Positions 32,723-41,070 of a DNA stretch of 64,000 nt are shown here, piece by piece. The DNA lies in NCBI RefSeq assembly GCF_003614435.1, contig NZ_CP025546.1, forward strand, positions 992,001 to 1,056,000. Direction: 5' to 3'. The position numbers and the translations under genes are program-made. Positions within the stretch are counted from its first letter, which is position 1. Every line of letters starts with the position of its first letter. This DNA comes from Mycobacterium paragordonae. GTDB taxonomy: Bacteria; Actinomycetota; Actinomycetes; Mycobacteriales; Mycobacteriaceae. Under the pieces are notes generated by a model. That model ran no database searches and was not told the DNA's origin. It saw only the letters and a list, made by a program, of their open reading frames with translations.

Positions 32723-34389
32723 TGGGGCGAGCAGACGCAAAATCGCACAAAACCGGGGGTTTTGATGCGATTTTGCGTCTGCTCGCGCCCAGAGCGCTCG
32801 CGGGGAGGGTGCGCAACACCTGGCGGTCGCTGACGTCCATGGGCACCGCGCTGGTGCTGCTGTTCCTGCTGGCGCTCGGCGCGATTCCCGGCGCACTGTT
32901 GCCGCAGCGCAGCCTCAACGCCGGCAAGGTCGACGAATACCTGCACACCCACCCGATGATCGGGCCGTGGCTCAACGAGCTGCAGGCCTTCGACGTCTTC
33001 TCCAGCTTCTGGTTCACCGCCATCTACGTGCTGCTGTTCGTGTCGCTGGTCGGCTGCCTGACCCCGCGGATCTTCGAGCACGCCCGCAGCCTGCGGGCCA
33101 AGCCGGTGGCCGCGCCGCGCAACCTGTCCAGGCTGCCCAAGCACGCCGAAGCCCGGGCGACCGGCGACGCCGAGGCCCTGGCCACCACCGTCACCGACCG
33201 GCTGCGGGGCTGGCGCACCACCACCCGTCGCACCGGCGACACCGTCGAGGTCTCTGCCGAGAAGGGCTACCTGCGGGAGTTCGGCAACCTCGTCTTCCAC
33301 TTCTCGCTGCTGGGTTTGCTGGTCGCCGTCGCCGCCGGCAAGCTGTTCGGCTACGAGGGCAACGTCATCGTCATCGCCGACGGCGGACCGGGATTCTGCT
33401 CGGCGTCGCCGGCGGTGTTCGACTCGTTCCGCGCCGGCAACACCGTCGACGGCACGTCGTTGCACCCGATCTGCTTGCGGGTCAACAACTTCCAGGCCAA
33501 CTACCTGCCCTCGGGACAGGCCACCTCGTTCGCCGCCGACATCGCCTACCAGGCCGGGGACGACCTGACGTCCAACACCTGGCGGCCCTACCGGCTGGAG
33601 GTCAACCACCCGCTGCGCATCGGCGGCAACCGGGTGTACCTACAGGGGCACGGCTATGCCCCCACCTTCACCGTCACGTTCCCCAACGGCCAGACCCGCA
33701 CCTCGACCGTGCAGTGGCGGCCCGACAATCCGCAGACGCTGCTGTCCTCCGGCGTGGCGCGCATCGACCCGCCGGCCGGGAGCTACCCCACCGCCGAGGA
33801 GCGCCGGCAACACGAGATCGCCATCCAGGGCCTGCTGGCGCCCACCGAGCAACTCGACGGCACCCTGCTGTCGTCGCAGTTCCCGGCGCTCAACGACCCG
33901 GCCGTGGCCATCGACATCTACCGCGGCGACACCGGCCTGGACACCGGACGGCCCCAGTCGCTGTTCAACCTCGATCCGCGGCTGATCGAACAGGGCCGGC
34001 TGACCAAGGAGAAGCGGGTCAATCTGCGCGTCGGCGACCAGGTGCGTATCGACCAGGGTCCCGCGGCCGGCACGACGGTCCGCTTCGACGGCGCGGTGCC
34101 GTTCGTCAACCTGCAGGTCTCGCACGACCCCGGGCAGATCTGGGTGCTGGTGTTCGCGATCTCGATGATGGCGGGGCTGTTGGTGTCACTGCTGGTGCGC
34201 CGGCGCCGGGTCTGGGTTCGCCTGACGCCCACAACCGGTACTCCAGCTACGGTTGACGTCGAATTGGGCGGTCTGGCGCGCACCGACAACTCCGGATGGG
34301 GCGACGAGTTCGAACGGCTGACCGAGCGGTTGGTGGCCGGGTTCGGCAAAGTCCCCGAGCAAGCCGAAACGAAAGTGGACGTCACATGA
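32722..34389 (+). CDS. resB: ResB-like cytochrome c biogenesis protein (CcsB/Rv0528)
   Basis: A 555-residue membrane protein of System II cytochrome c maturation: three N-terminal membrane helices, a large extracytoplasmic domain (about 230-460) and a fourth helix near 475-495. With the CcsA-type protein encoded next it exports haem and attaches it to apocytochrome c. The ATG at 32722 overlaps the ccdA stop, but residues 3-21 are encoded by a 58-bp palindrome. The conserved part seems to begin near residue 29 (RNTWRSLTSMGTALV), so the N-terminus may be an in-frame insertion or the true start may be a later GTG/ATG. Confidence 0.87.
   Translation: MGRADAKSHKTGGFDAILRLLAPRALAGRVRNTWRSLTSMGTALVLLFLLALGAIPGALLPQRSLNAGKVDEYLHTHPMIGPWLNELQAFDVFSSFWFTAIYVLLFVSLVGCLTPRIFEHARSLRAKPVAAPRNLSRLPKHAEARATGDAEALATTVTDRLRGWRTTTRRTGDTVEVSAEKGYLREFGNLVFHFSLLGLLVAVAAGKLFGYEGNVIVIADGGPGFCSASPAVFDSFRAGNTVDGTSLHPICLRVNNFQANYLPSGQATSFAADIAYQAGDDLTSNTWRPYRLEVNHPLRIGGNRVYLQGHGYAPTFTVTFPNGQTRTSTVQWRPDNPQTLLSSGVARIDPPAGSYPTAEERRQHEIAIQGLLAPTEQLDGTLLSSQFPALNDPAVAIDIYRGDTGLDTGRPQSLFNLDPRLIEQGRLTKEKRVNLRVGDQVRIDQGPAAGTTVRFDGAVPFVNLQVSHDPGQIWVLVFAISMMAGLLVSLLVRRRRVWVRLTPTTGTPATVDVELGGLARTDNSGWGDEFERLTERLVAGFGKVPEQAETKVDVT
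32728..32785. repeat. 58-bp near-perfect palindrome inside the resB start
   Basis: Perfect 20-bp arms at 32728-32747 and 32766-32785; inside, a further perfect 7-bp pair (32748-32754 with 32758-32764) around GGG, with only one unpaired A. It can form an almost uninterrupted hairpin. It begins 6 bases after the resB ATG and is translated in frame. It looks like an insertable palindromic repeat; I believe similar sequences occur dispersed in mycobacterial genomes but cannot check. Confidence 0.85.
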
Positions 34390-35360
34390 ACACCCAGCAC
34401 ATCAACATCGGCCTGGCCCGGTACTCCGACTGGGCGTTCACGTCGGCGGTGGTGGCGCTGGTGGTGGCACTGCTGCTGCTGGCCTACGAGCTCGCCTACG
34501 TCCGCGCGCGCAAGCTCGAACCGGTGGCCGTGGCCGCCGGGACGGTGACCACCGACAGCGTCGCGCCCGGGATCGTGGCCGAGACGCAGCAGCGGCCGCT
34601 CGACGAACGTGTCGGCCGGGCCGGCCTGGCCGTGCTCTACCTCGGCATCGGTCTGCTGTTCGCCTGCATCGTGTTGCGGGGACTGGCCACCATGCGGGTG
34701 CCCTGGGGCAACATGTACGAGTTCATCAACCTGACCTGCATGTCCGGGTTGATCGCCGGCGCGGTCGTGCTGCGCCGCCCGCAGTACCGGCCGCTGTGGG
34801 TATTCCTATTGCTGCCGATCCTCATCCTGCTGACCGTCTCCGGCCGCTGGCTCTACGCCAACGCCGCGCCGGTGATGCCGGCCCTGCAGTCCTACTGGCT
34901 GCCCATCCACGTGTCGGTGGTCAGTCTCGGCTCGGGGGTCTTCATGGTCGCCGGTATCGCCAGCATCCTGTTCCTGCTGCGCACGTCGCGGTTCGGCGAG
35001 CCGGACGCCCGAGGCCGGCTACCGCGGCTGGTGCAGCGGTTCCCGGATGCCCAGACGCTGGACCGGATCGCGTACCGCACCACGATCTTCGCCTTCCCGG
35101 TGTTCGGATTCGGGGTCATCTTCGGGGCGATCTGGGCGGAGGAGGCGTGGGGCCGCTACTGGGGATGGGACCCCAAGGAAACCGTGTCCTTCATCGCATG
35201 GGTGGTGTACGCCGCCTACCTCCATGCCAGGTCAACCGCGGGTTGGCGGGATCGCAAGGCCGCCTGGATCAACGTCGTGGGATTCGTCGCCATGGTCTTC
35301 AACCTGTTCTTCGTTAACCTGGTGACGGTCGGCCTGCACTCCTACGCGGGCGTTGGCTGA
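34386..35360 (+). CDS. ccsA: CcsA-type haem exporter/ligase for cytochrome c (Rv0529)
   Basis: A 324-residue membrane protein of the haem-handling family. The tryptophan-rich haem-binding motif WGRYWGWDPKE lies between hydrophobic helices near residues 255-265, and conserved histidines flank it. With the ResB-like protein it forms the System II cytochrome c synthetase. ATG 34386 overlaps the previous stop; length equals that of Rv0529. It closes the hemL-to-ccs operon. Confidence 0.9.
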   Translation: MNTQHINIGLARYSDWAFTSAVVALVVALLLLAYELAYVRARKLEPVAVAAGTVTTDSVAPGIVAETQQRPLDERVGRAGLAVLYLGIGLLFACIVLRGLATMRVPWGNMYEFINLTCMSGLIAGAVVLRRPQYRPLWVFLLLPILILLTVSGRWLYANAAPVMPALQSYWLPIHVSVVSLGSGVFMVAGIASILFLLRTSRFGEPDARGRLPRLVQRFPDAQTLDRIAYRTTIFAFPVFGFGVIFGAIWAEEAWGRYWGWDPKETVSFIAWVVYAAYLHARSTAGWRDRKAAWINVVGFVAMVFNLFFVNLVTVGLHSYAGVG

Positions 35361-35398
35361 CCCACGCGAGACAGGCCACGCGAGAGAGGGGGAGTGGA

Positions 35399-36724
35399 GT
35401 GTCAGAGCATCCGACGCCGGGCGCGGGGGCGCCGCGGGTTCACCCGGGCAATGGAGAAGGCACGGGCAGCCCGAACGTCAGTCCGGATCAGCCGACCACG
35501 GAGTTCAAGCCGGCCGCCGACGCCGTCGGCGAGGCGCCCACCCGGGCGTTCAGCGGGTTCCGCACCGAGCGGCGTAACACCCCCGCCGAGCCCGGCCCGG
35601 CACCGCACCAGACCGCCGAGCTGGAGCGTCCCCAGTGGGATGCCGGCCCGACGACCGGTCCGGTGACCGGTGTCACCCGAGTGGACCCGACCGCCTACGG
35701 CGCGTACTACCCCGGGCCACCGGAAACCCCCAGCACCCCGGAGCGGCCCCAGTTCCGTCCGGAACCGTTACCGCACGCGCCGTACCCCGAGCTGTCCACG
35801 ACCGTGCTGCTGCGCCCGGTCAAGCCGCCGCCATCGGAGGGCTGGCGCCGGGCCCTCTACGTGATGTCGGGTCAGCTGATCAACCTGGGTGAGGGCCCGC
35901 GCGCGATGCGGCACAACAACCTGGTCGCCCAGATCAACCGGCCGTTGCGCGGCTGCTACCGCATCGCGGTGCTGTCGCTGAAGGGCGGGGTCGGCAAGAC
36001 GACCATCACCGCGTCACTAGGGTCCACCTTTGCGTCCGTGCGGGGTGACCGGGTGGTCGCGGTGGACGCCAACCCGGACCGCGGAACGCTGAGCCAGAAG
36101 GTTCCGCTCGAGACGCCGGCGACGGTGCGGCACCTGCTGCGCGACGCGGACAGCATCGACCGGTACAGCGACGTTCGCAGCTACACCTCGCAGAACGCGG
36201 ACGGCCTGGAAATCCTGGCCTCCGAAAGCGACCCGGCCGTATCGGAGGCCTTCAACGGCGACGACTACACCCGGGCCCTCGACATCCTCGAGCGGTTCTA
36301 CGGCCTGGTCCTCACCGACTGCGGCACGGGCCTGCTCCATTCGACGATGTCGGCCGTCCTGGCGAAGTCCGACGTGCTGATCGTGGTCGCCTCCGGCTCC
36401 ATCGACGGTGCCCGCAGCGCCTCGGCGACTCTGGACTGGTTGGAAGCCCACGGCTACGAAGACCTGGTGCGCAACTCCGTCGCGGTGATCAACGCGGTGC
36501 GGTCGCGCTCCGGCAAGGTCGACATGGACAAGGTGATCGACCACTTCGCGCGGCGGTGCCGGGCGGTCCGGGTGGTGCCCTTCGATGCCCACCTCGAGGA
36601 AGGCGCCGAAATCAGCCTGGACCGGTTGAAGCGGGACACTCGCGAGGCCGTCGCCGAGTTGGCTGCGGTGGTCGCCGACGGGTTCCCGGCCGACCAGCGG
36701 CGGGCCAACCCGAACTTCGTCTAG
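35399..36724 (+). CDS. MinD/ParA-like ATPase with proline-rich N-terminus (Rv0530)
   Basis: A 441-residue protein. Residues 1-150 are Pro/Thr/Gly-rich and probably disordered; 195 onwards is a deviant-Walker P-loop ATPase with LSLKGGVGKTT and an aspartate-rich VVAVDANPD strand. The architecture is the same as that of ATPases linked to type VII secretion (EspI-like) and other mycobacterial partition-like proteins; its role is unknown. GTG 35399 follows a GGGGAGTGGA purine stretch. It lies 38 bases after the ccsA stop. Confidence 0.75.
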   Translation: MSEHPTPGAGAPRVHPGNGEGTGSPNVSPDQPTTEFKPAADAVGEAPTRAFSGFRTERRNTPAEPGPAPHQTAELERPQWDAGPTTGPVTGVTRVDPTAYGAYYPGPPETPSTPERPQFRPEPLPHAPYPELSTTVLLRPVKPPPSEGWRRALYVMSGQLINLGEGPRAMRHNNLVAQINRPLRGCYRIAVLSLKGGVGKTTITASLGSTFASVRGDRVVAVDANPDRGTLSQKVPLETPATVRHLLRDADSIDRYSDVRSYTSQNADGLEILASESDPAVSEAFNGDDYTRALDILERFYGLVLTDCGTGLLHSTMSAVLAKSDVLIVVASGSIDGARSASATLDWLEAHGYEDLVRNSVAVINAVRSRSGKVDMDKVIDHFARRCRAVRVVPFDAHLEEGAEISLDRLKRDTREAVAELAAVVADGFPADQRRANPNFV

Positions 36725-36876
36725 CGCGGCTTGTTGTCGCCCAATCGGCGCAAGAACTCCGGATCGTCGTCGGGCCCGATGACGCGGGTCTTCGGCGGGC
36801 TGGTCTGCGACCGCGCCGCGCGCCAGCCGAGATAGATCAACGTCCCCAGAACAAGGACGACGAGCAGGTAAAGCAC
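36721..36876 (-). CDS. Small membrane-anchored protein, 51 residues (Rv0530A-like)
   Basis: An easily missed gene. GTG 36876 has a strong GGAGG 6 bases upstream. The product is one N-terminal hydrophobic helix (about residues 2-17, Leu/Val-rich) followed by a polar tail, with RVIGPDDDPEFLRRLG near the end. Its stop codon shares bases with the stop of the convergent MinD-like gene. It fits the place and type of the small annotated gene Rv0530A. Function unknown. Confidence 0.68.
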   Translation of the reverse strand: MLYLLVVLVLGTLIYLGWRAARSQTSPPKTRVIGPDDDPEFLRRLGDNKPR

Positions 36877-36922
36877 TCGACACCTCCTTTGGGCAAATAT
36901 ACCTGCGCCGTAGGCTCAGGTT

Positions 36923-37267
36923 GTGCCAGAAGCGCTTAACGACAAGACCGGTGACGGTAGTGCCGCTGCCCGGGGCGTCGTCGCAGTCCTGCTGTACGTG
37001 GCGGCCAGGTTGCTGCTGTTCGTCGTCGTCACCGCCGGAATCTACGGGTTCGCGCGCCTGCTCGGCGTGGCTGACTTTCCGCTGTTCGTGGCCGCCCTCG
37101 GCGGTCTGATCATTTCGATGCCGCTGGGCATGTGGGTGTTCAGTCCCTTGCGGCGCCGCGCGACCGCCACGCTCGCGGTGTCCGGAGAGCGCCGGCGCCG
37201 GGAACGTGAGCAGTTGCAGGCCCGGTTGCGCGGTGAGGCCCACACCCCCGACAGACCCGAGGAATAG
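36923..37267 (+). CDS. DUF4229 small membrane protein (Rv0531 family)
   Basis: A 114-residue protein with two membrane helices (about 20-42 and 52-75), then a strongly basic, coiled-coil-like C-terminus rich in Arg and Glu. The start is GTG 36923; an AT-rich AAATATACC about 25 bases upstream could be a -10 element. No known function. It converges on fabH with six bases between the stops. In M. tuberculosis PE_PGRS6 follows; it is absent here. Confidence 0.7.
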   Translation: MPEALNDKTGDGSAAARGVVAVLLYVAARLLLFVVVTAGIYGFARLLGVADFPLFVAALGGLIISMPLGMWVFSPLRRRATATLAVSGERRRREREQLQARLRGEAHTPDRPEE

Positions 37268-37273
37268 AGCGGA

Positions 37274-38287
37274 TCAGTCGCTGTGCAGCGGCATCCGCAC
37301 GACCTGTGCGGCGTAGGTGAGGCCAGCGCCGTAGCCGATCAGCAGGGCCAGGTCGCCCGGTTTGGCCGCCCCGGTGTCCATGAGTTCGGCGATCGCCAGC
37401 GGTATGGAGGCGGCCGAGGTGTTCCCGGCATGCTCGATGTCGTTGGCGACGACGGTGTCCGGACGTAGCTGCAGGTTCTTCACGAGCAGGTCGTTGATCC
37501 GGGTATTGGCCTGGTGCGGCACGAACACGTCGATCTGGTCGGGTCCGACCCCGGCGGCCTCCAGCGCACGGCGCCCGACGTCGCCCATCTTGAAGGCCGC
37601 CCAGCGGAACACCGCCGGACCTTCCAGCCGCACGAACGGTCGCGGGCCACTGGGGTTCTGCGCGAACGTGATCCAGTCGATGTCCTGCCGGATCGCGCTG
37701 GACTGCTCGCCGTCGCTGCCCGCGATGGTCGGTCCGACGCCTTGGAACGGTGTCTCGCCTACCACCACCGCGGCGGCGCCGTCAGCGAAGATGAAGCAGT
37801 TGCCGCGGTCGTACATGTCGATCGTCGGCGACAGTTTCTCAGTGCCGACCACCAGCATCTTGCGGGCGCCGCCGCCGCGGATCAGGTTGGTCGCCGTGCT
37901 CAACGCGTAGCCGAACCCGGCACACCCGGCCGAGATGTCAAAGCCGAGAACATCTTTGGCGCCCAGGGCGGCCGCGACCATCGGGGCGGCCGGCGGGGTC
38001 TGCAAGAAGTGGGTGTTGGTGGTGACGATCACGCCGTCGACGTCGGAGGCCGACAGCGAGGCGTTCTTCAGGGCGCGCCGGCAGGCCTCGGCCGCCATCG
38101 AGGCGGCGGACTCGTCGTCGGCGGCGAACCGGCGGGTCTTGATTCCGGTGCGTGAGTAGATCCATTCGTCCGACGAGTCGATGTTCTGGCATATCTCTTC
38201 GTTGGTGACGACGCGCTCGGGACGGTATGCCCCGACGCTGAGCAGTCCGATATTCGTGGGGCCACTGACCGTGGCGATCTCCGTCAT
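37274..38287 (-). CDS. fabH: 3-oxoacyl-ACP synthase III
   Basis: A 337-residue thiolase-fold condensing enzyme. The catalytic triad is Cys122 (SAGCAGF), His258 (VPHQAN) and Asn289 (HAGNTSA). In mycobacteria FabH links the two fatty-acid systems by condensing long acyl-CoA made by FAS-I with malonyl-AcpM, beginning meromycolate growth in FAS-II. ATG start. It is the leftward neighbour of menA, as in M. tuberculosis, with a gap of about 60 bases. Confidence 0.93.
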   Translation of the reverse strand: MTEIATVSGPTNIGLLSVGAYRPERVVTNEEICQNIDSSDEWIYSRTGIKTRRFAADDESAASMAAEACRRALKNASLSASDVDGVIVTTNTHFLQTPPAAPMVAAALGAKDVLGFDISAGCAGFGYALSTATNLIRGGGARKMLVVGTEKLSPTIDMYDRGNCFIFADGAAAVVVGETPFQGVGPTIAGSDGEQSSAIRQDIDWITFAQNPSGPRPFVRLEGPAVFRWAAFKMGDVGRRALEAAGVGPDQIDVFVPHQANTRINDLLVKNLQLRPDTVVANDIEHAGNTSAASIPLAIAELMDTGAAKPGDLALLIGYGAGLTYAAQVVRMPLHSD

Positions 38288-38347
38288 TACCCGCGTCCTT
38301 CCCGCCGCCGCAGCATCTTCCCTGATGCCGCCGGGGCGTGATCGACT

Positions 38348-39229
38348 CTAGGCGTGCCCGCTGTACGCCAGCGCGGCAGCCACCGCAATCGACCACACCA
38401 CCATGGTGAGGCCGGTGTCACGCAGCACCGGGATCAGCTCCGGGCCGCCGCGGCCGGACCGGACCGGCCGGTCGGCGCGCAGGGCCAGCGGCGCCGCCAC
38501 CAGACCCGCGGCGCACCACGGCGTCGCCAGCATCAGCACCGGTGTCAGCAGACCCGGGACGACCAGCAGCGTGTGATAGAGCACCCGGGTGCGGCCGTCG
38601 CCCAGTCGCACCGCCAGGGTGATCTTTCCGGACTGCGCGTCGGTCGGGATGTCGCGCAGGTTGTTGGCGACCAGCACCGAGGACGACAGCGCCCCGATGC
38701 CCACCGCCAGCACCAGGCCCACCCAGTCGATCCGCAGGGCCTGTGTGTACTGCGTGCCCAGCACCGCGATCAGGCCGAAGAACACGAACACCGCGACCTC
38801 GCCCAGTCCCGAGTAGCCGTACGGCCGCGACCCGCCGGTGTACAGCCAGGCCCCCAGCACCGACACCGCGCCCACCGCGATCAACCACGGCGCGCTGACC
38901 AGCGCCAGCGCCAGCCCCGCCACGCAACCGACGAACAGGCTCACCAGCGCCGCCGTCAGGACCGCTCGCGGGGCCGCCAGCCGCGAACCCACCAACCGCA
39001 CCGGGCCGGCGCGTTCGTCGTCGGTGCCGCGGATTCCGTCGGAGTAGTCGTTGGCGTAGTTGACGCCGACGATGAACGACAGCGCCACAGCGAGCGCCAA
39101 CAGCGCCTTCCACCACACCGCACCGTGCAGCCAGGCCGCTGCGCCGGTGCCCGCGATCACGGGGGCTACCGCGTTCGGCAGCGTGCGCGGGCGCGCTCCG
39201 GAGATCCACTGGGCAAAACTGGCCACCAC
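38348..39229 (-). CDS. menA: 1,4-dihydroxy-2-naphthoate polyprenyltransferase
   Basis: A 293-residue UbiA-family membrane enzyme that attaches the isoprenoid chain to 1,4-dihydroxy-2-naphthoate, giving demethylmenaquinone. The prenyl-diphosphate/Mg motif [12 protein letters not shown] occupies residues 60-71; eight to nine hydrophobic segments follow. Two tandem GTG codons (39229, 39226) are the candidate starts. It is divergent from the phosphorylase gene, whose ATG is only 13 bases away, so promoters must overlap coding DNA or be leaderless. Confidence 0.92.
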   Translation of the reverse strand: MVASFAQWISGARPRTLPNAVAPVIAGTGAAAWLHGAVWWKALLALAVALSFIVGVNYANDYSDGIRGTDDERAGPVRLVGSRLAAPRAVLTAALVSLFVGCVAGLALALVSAPWLIAVGAVSVLGAWLYTGGSRPYGYSGLGEVAVFVFFGLIAVLGTQYTQALRIDWVGLVLAVGIGALSSSVLVANNLRDIPTDAQSGKITLAVRLGDGRTRVLYHTLLVVPGLLTPVLMLATPWCAAGLVAAPLALRADRPVRSGRGGPELIPVLRDTGLTMVVWSIAVAAALAYSGHA

Positions 39230-39242
39230 CGCATCCTGCCCT

Positions 39243-40037
39243 ATGCATAAGATTGCGCGGGTGCTCGGAGTGATTGGCGGTACCGGCTTCTATACGTTCT
39301 TCGATTCAGACACCCGAACCGTCCACCCGGACACCCCGTGGGGTGAACCCAGTGCCCCGATCACGATCGGCGCGGTCGGCGACCATGAGGTCGCCTTTCT
39401 GCCCCGCCACGGCGCCAAACACGAGTATTCGGCGCACACCGTCCCGTACCGGGCGAACATGTGGGCGCTGCGCGCGCTGGGTGTCCGGCGGGTGTTCGCG
39501 CCCTGTGCGGTGGGCAGTCTGAATCCCGCGATCGAGCGGGGCGCGGTGGTGGTGCCCGACCAACTCGTCGACCGCACCAGCGGCCGGGCGGACACCTACT
39601 TCGATACCGGCGGGGTGCACACCAGCTTCGCCGACCCGTACTGCCCGACGTTGCGCACCGCGGCCACCGTCCTGCCCGACGTGGTGGACGGCGGCACCAT
39701 GGTGGTGATCCAGGGCCCCCGCTTTTCCACCCGGGCCGAGAGTCAGTGGTTCGCCGCGGCCGGGTTCAGCCTGGTCAACATGACCGGATATCCGGAGGCC
39801 ATCCTCGCTCGTGAGCTTGAATTATGTTATGCGGCAATAGCTTTGATCACTGACGTGGATGCCGGGGTGGCCGTCGGCGAAGGCGTGAAGGGTGTCGACG
39901 TGTTCGCCGAGTTCGGGCAGAACATCGAGATGTTCAAGCAGCTGGTGCGCTCCGCGATCGGTGGCGTCGCGGCCGAGCGCACCTGCACGCACTGCCTCCA
40001 GCACGCCGGGGTTCCGTTGCCTTTCGAGCTGCCATGA
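39243..40037 (+). CDS. pnp: S-methyl-5'-thioadenosine phosphorylase
   Basis: A 264-residue nucleoside phosphorylase of the MTAP/PNP-II family, the same length as Rv0535 when started at ATG 39243. It has GVIGGTGFY (9-17), the phosphate-site RHG (PRHGAKHEY), the GPRFSTRAE segment and the NMTGYPE nucleoside loop. It splits methylthioadenosine from polyamine or quorum-type metabolism to adenine and methylthioribose phosphate. M. tuberculosis calls it pnp, but the sequence is MTAP-like. Its stop overlaps the start of the epimerase gene. Confidence 0.87.
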   Translation: MHKIARVLGVIGGTGFYTFFDSDTRTVHPDTPWGEPSAPITIGAVGDHEVAFLPRHGAKHEYSAHTVPYRANMWALRALGVRRVFAPCAVGSLNPAIERGAVVVPDQLVDRTSGRADTYFDTGGVHTSFADPYCPTLRTAATVLPDVVDGGTMVVIQGPRFSTRAESQWFAAAGFSLVNMTGYPEAILARELELCYAAIALITDVDAGVAVGEGVKGVDVFAEFGQNIEMFKQLVRSAIGGVAAERTCTHCLQHAGVPLPFELP

Positions 40038-41065
40038 GGGTGCTGCTGACCGGAGCGGCCGGATTCATCGGCTCCCGGGTCGAGGCGGCGCTAACGGCCG
40101 CCGGTCATGAAGTGGTCGGCGTCGATGTCCTGCTGCCCGCTGCGCACGGTCCGGACGCCGTCCTCCCGGAGGGGTGTCACCGGGTCGACGTCCGCGACGC
40201 CGAGGCCCTCGCCCCCCTGCTGGCCGGAGTGGACCTGGTGTGTCATCAGGCCGCGATGGTGGGCGCCGGGGTGAACGCCGCCGACGCCCCCGAGTACGGC
40301 GGCCACAACGATTTCGGCACGACGGTGCTGCTGGCGCAGATGTTCGCCGCCGGCGTCTCGCGGCTGGTGCTGGCGTCGTCGATGGTGGTCTACGGGCAGG
40401 GCCGCTATCGGTGCGGTGAGCACGGACTGGTGGACCCGCAGCCACGGCGGCGCAGCGACTTGGACGCCGGAAACTTCGAGCACCGCTGCCCGCACTGCGG
40501 TGAACCGGTCGGCTGGCAGTTGGTGGACGAGGACGCGGCGCTGCGGCCCCGCAGCCTCTACGCAGCCAGCAAGACCGCCCAGGAGCACTACGCGCTGGCG
40601 TGGACGGAGGCCACCGGCGGTTCGGTGGTCGCGCTGCGCTACCACAACGTGTACGGGCCGGGCATGCCGCGCGACACGCCCTATTCCGGGGTGGCGGCCA
40701 TCTTCCGGTCGTCACTGGAAAAGGGCGAGCCGCCGCGGGTTTTCGAGGACGGTGGTCAGATGCGGGACTTCGTGCACGTCGACGACATCGCCGCGGCCAA
40801 CCTCGCCGCGATGAACACGGATCCGGCCGGGTTCACCGCGGCCAATGTCTGCTCCGGGCGCCCGATCGCGATCCGGGAGGTGGCCGACGCATTGTGCCGC
40901 GCGCGGGGCGGCGACTTGTCACCGGTCGTCACCGGGCAGTACCGCAGCGGGGACGTGCGACACATCGTCGCCGATCCCGCCCGCGCGGCAGAGGTCCTGG
41001 GTTTCCGGGCGGCAGTGGAACCGATGGCGGGGTTGCGCGAGTTCGCGTTCGCTCCGCTGCGGTAG
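40034..41065 (+). CDS. galE3: NAD-dependent epimerase/dehydratase with putative zinc knuckle (GalE3)
   Basis: A 343-residue extended short-chain dehydrogenase. The Rossmann motif is GAAGFIGS (7-14) and the catalytic pair Tyr176/Lys180 is in YAASK. Between the active-site Ser region and Tyr176 is an insertion holding Cys127, His130, Cys152 and Cys155 (the last two as CPHC), which could bind zinc. Family members interconvert UDP- or GDP-sugars. ATG overlaps the preceding stop by 4 bases. Synteny supports galE3 (Rv0536); the sugar is not determined. Confidence 0.82.
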   Translation: MRVLLTGAAGFIGSRVEAALTAAGHEVVGVDVLLPAAHGPDAVLPEGCHRVDVRDAEALAPLLAGVDLVCHQAAMVGAGVNAADAPEYGGHNDFGTTVLLAQMFAAGVSRLVLASSMVVYGQGRYRCGEHGLVDPQPRRRSDLDAGNFEHRCPHCGEPVGWQLVDEDAALRPRSLYAASKTAQEHYALAWTEATGGSVVALRYHNVYGPGMPRDTPYSGVAAIFRSSLEKGEPPRVFEDGGQMRDFVHVDDIAAANLAAMNTDPAGFTAANVCSGRPIAIREVADALCRARGGDLSPVVTGQYRSGDVRHIVADPARAAEVLGFRAAVEPMAGLREFAFAPLR

Positions 41066-41070
41066 CCGGC

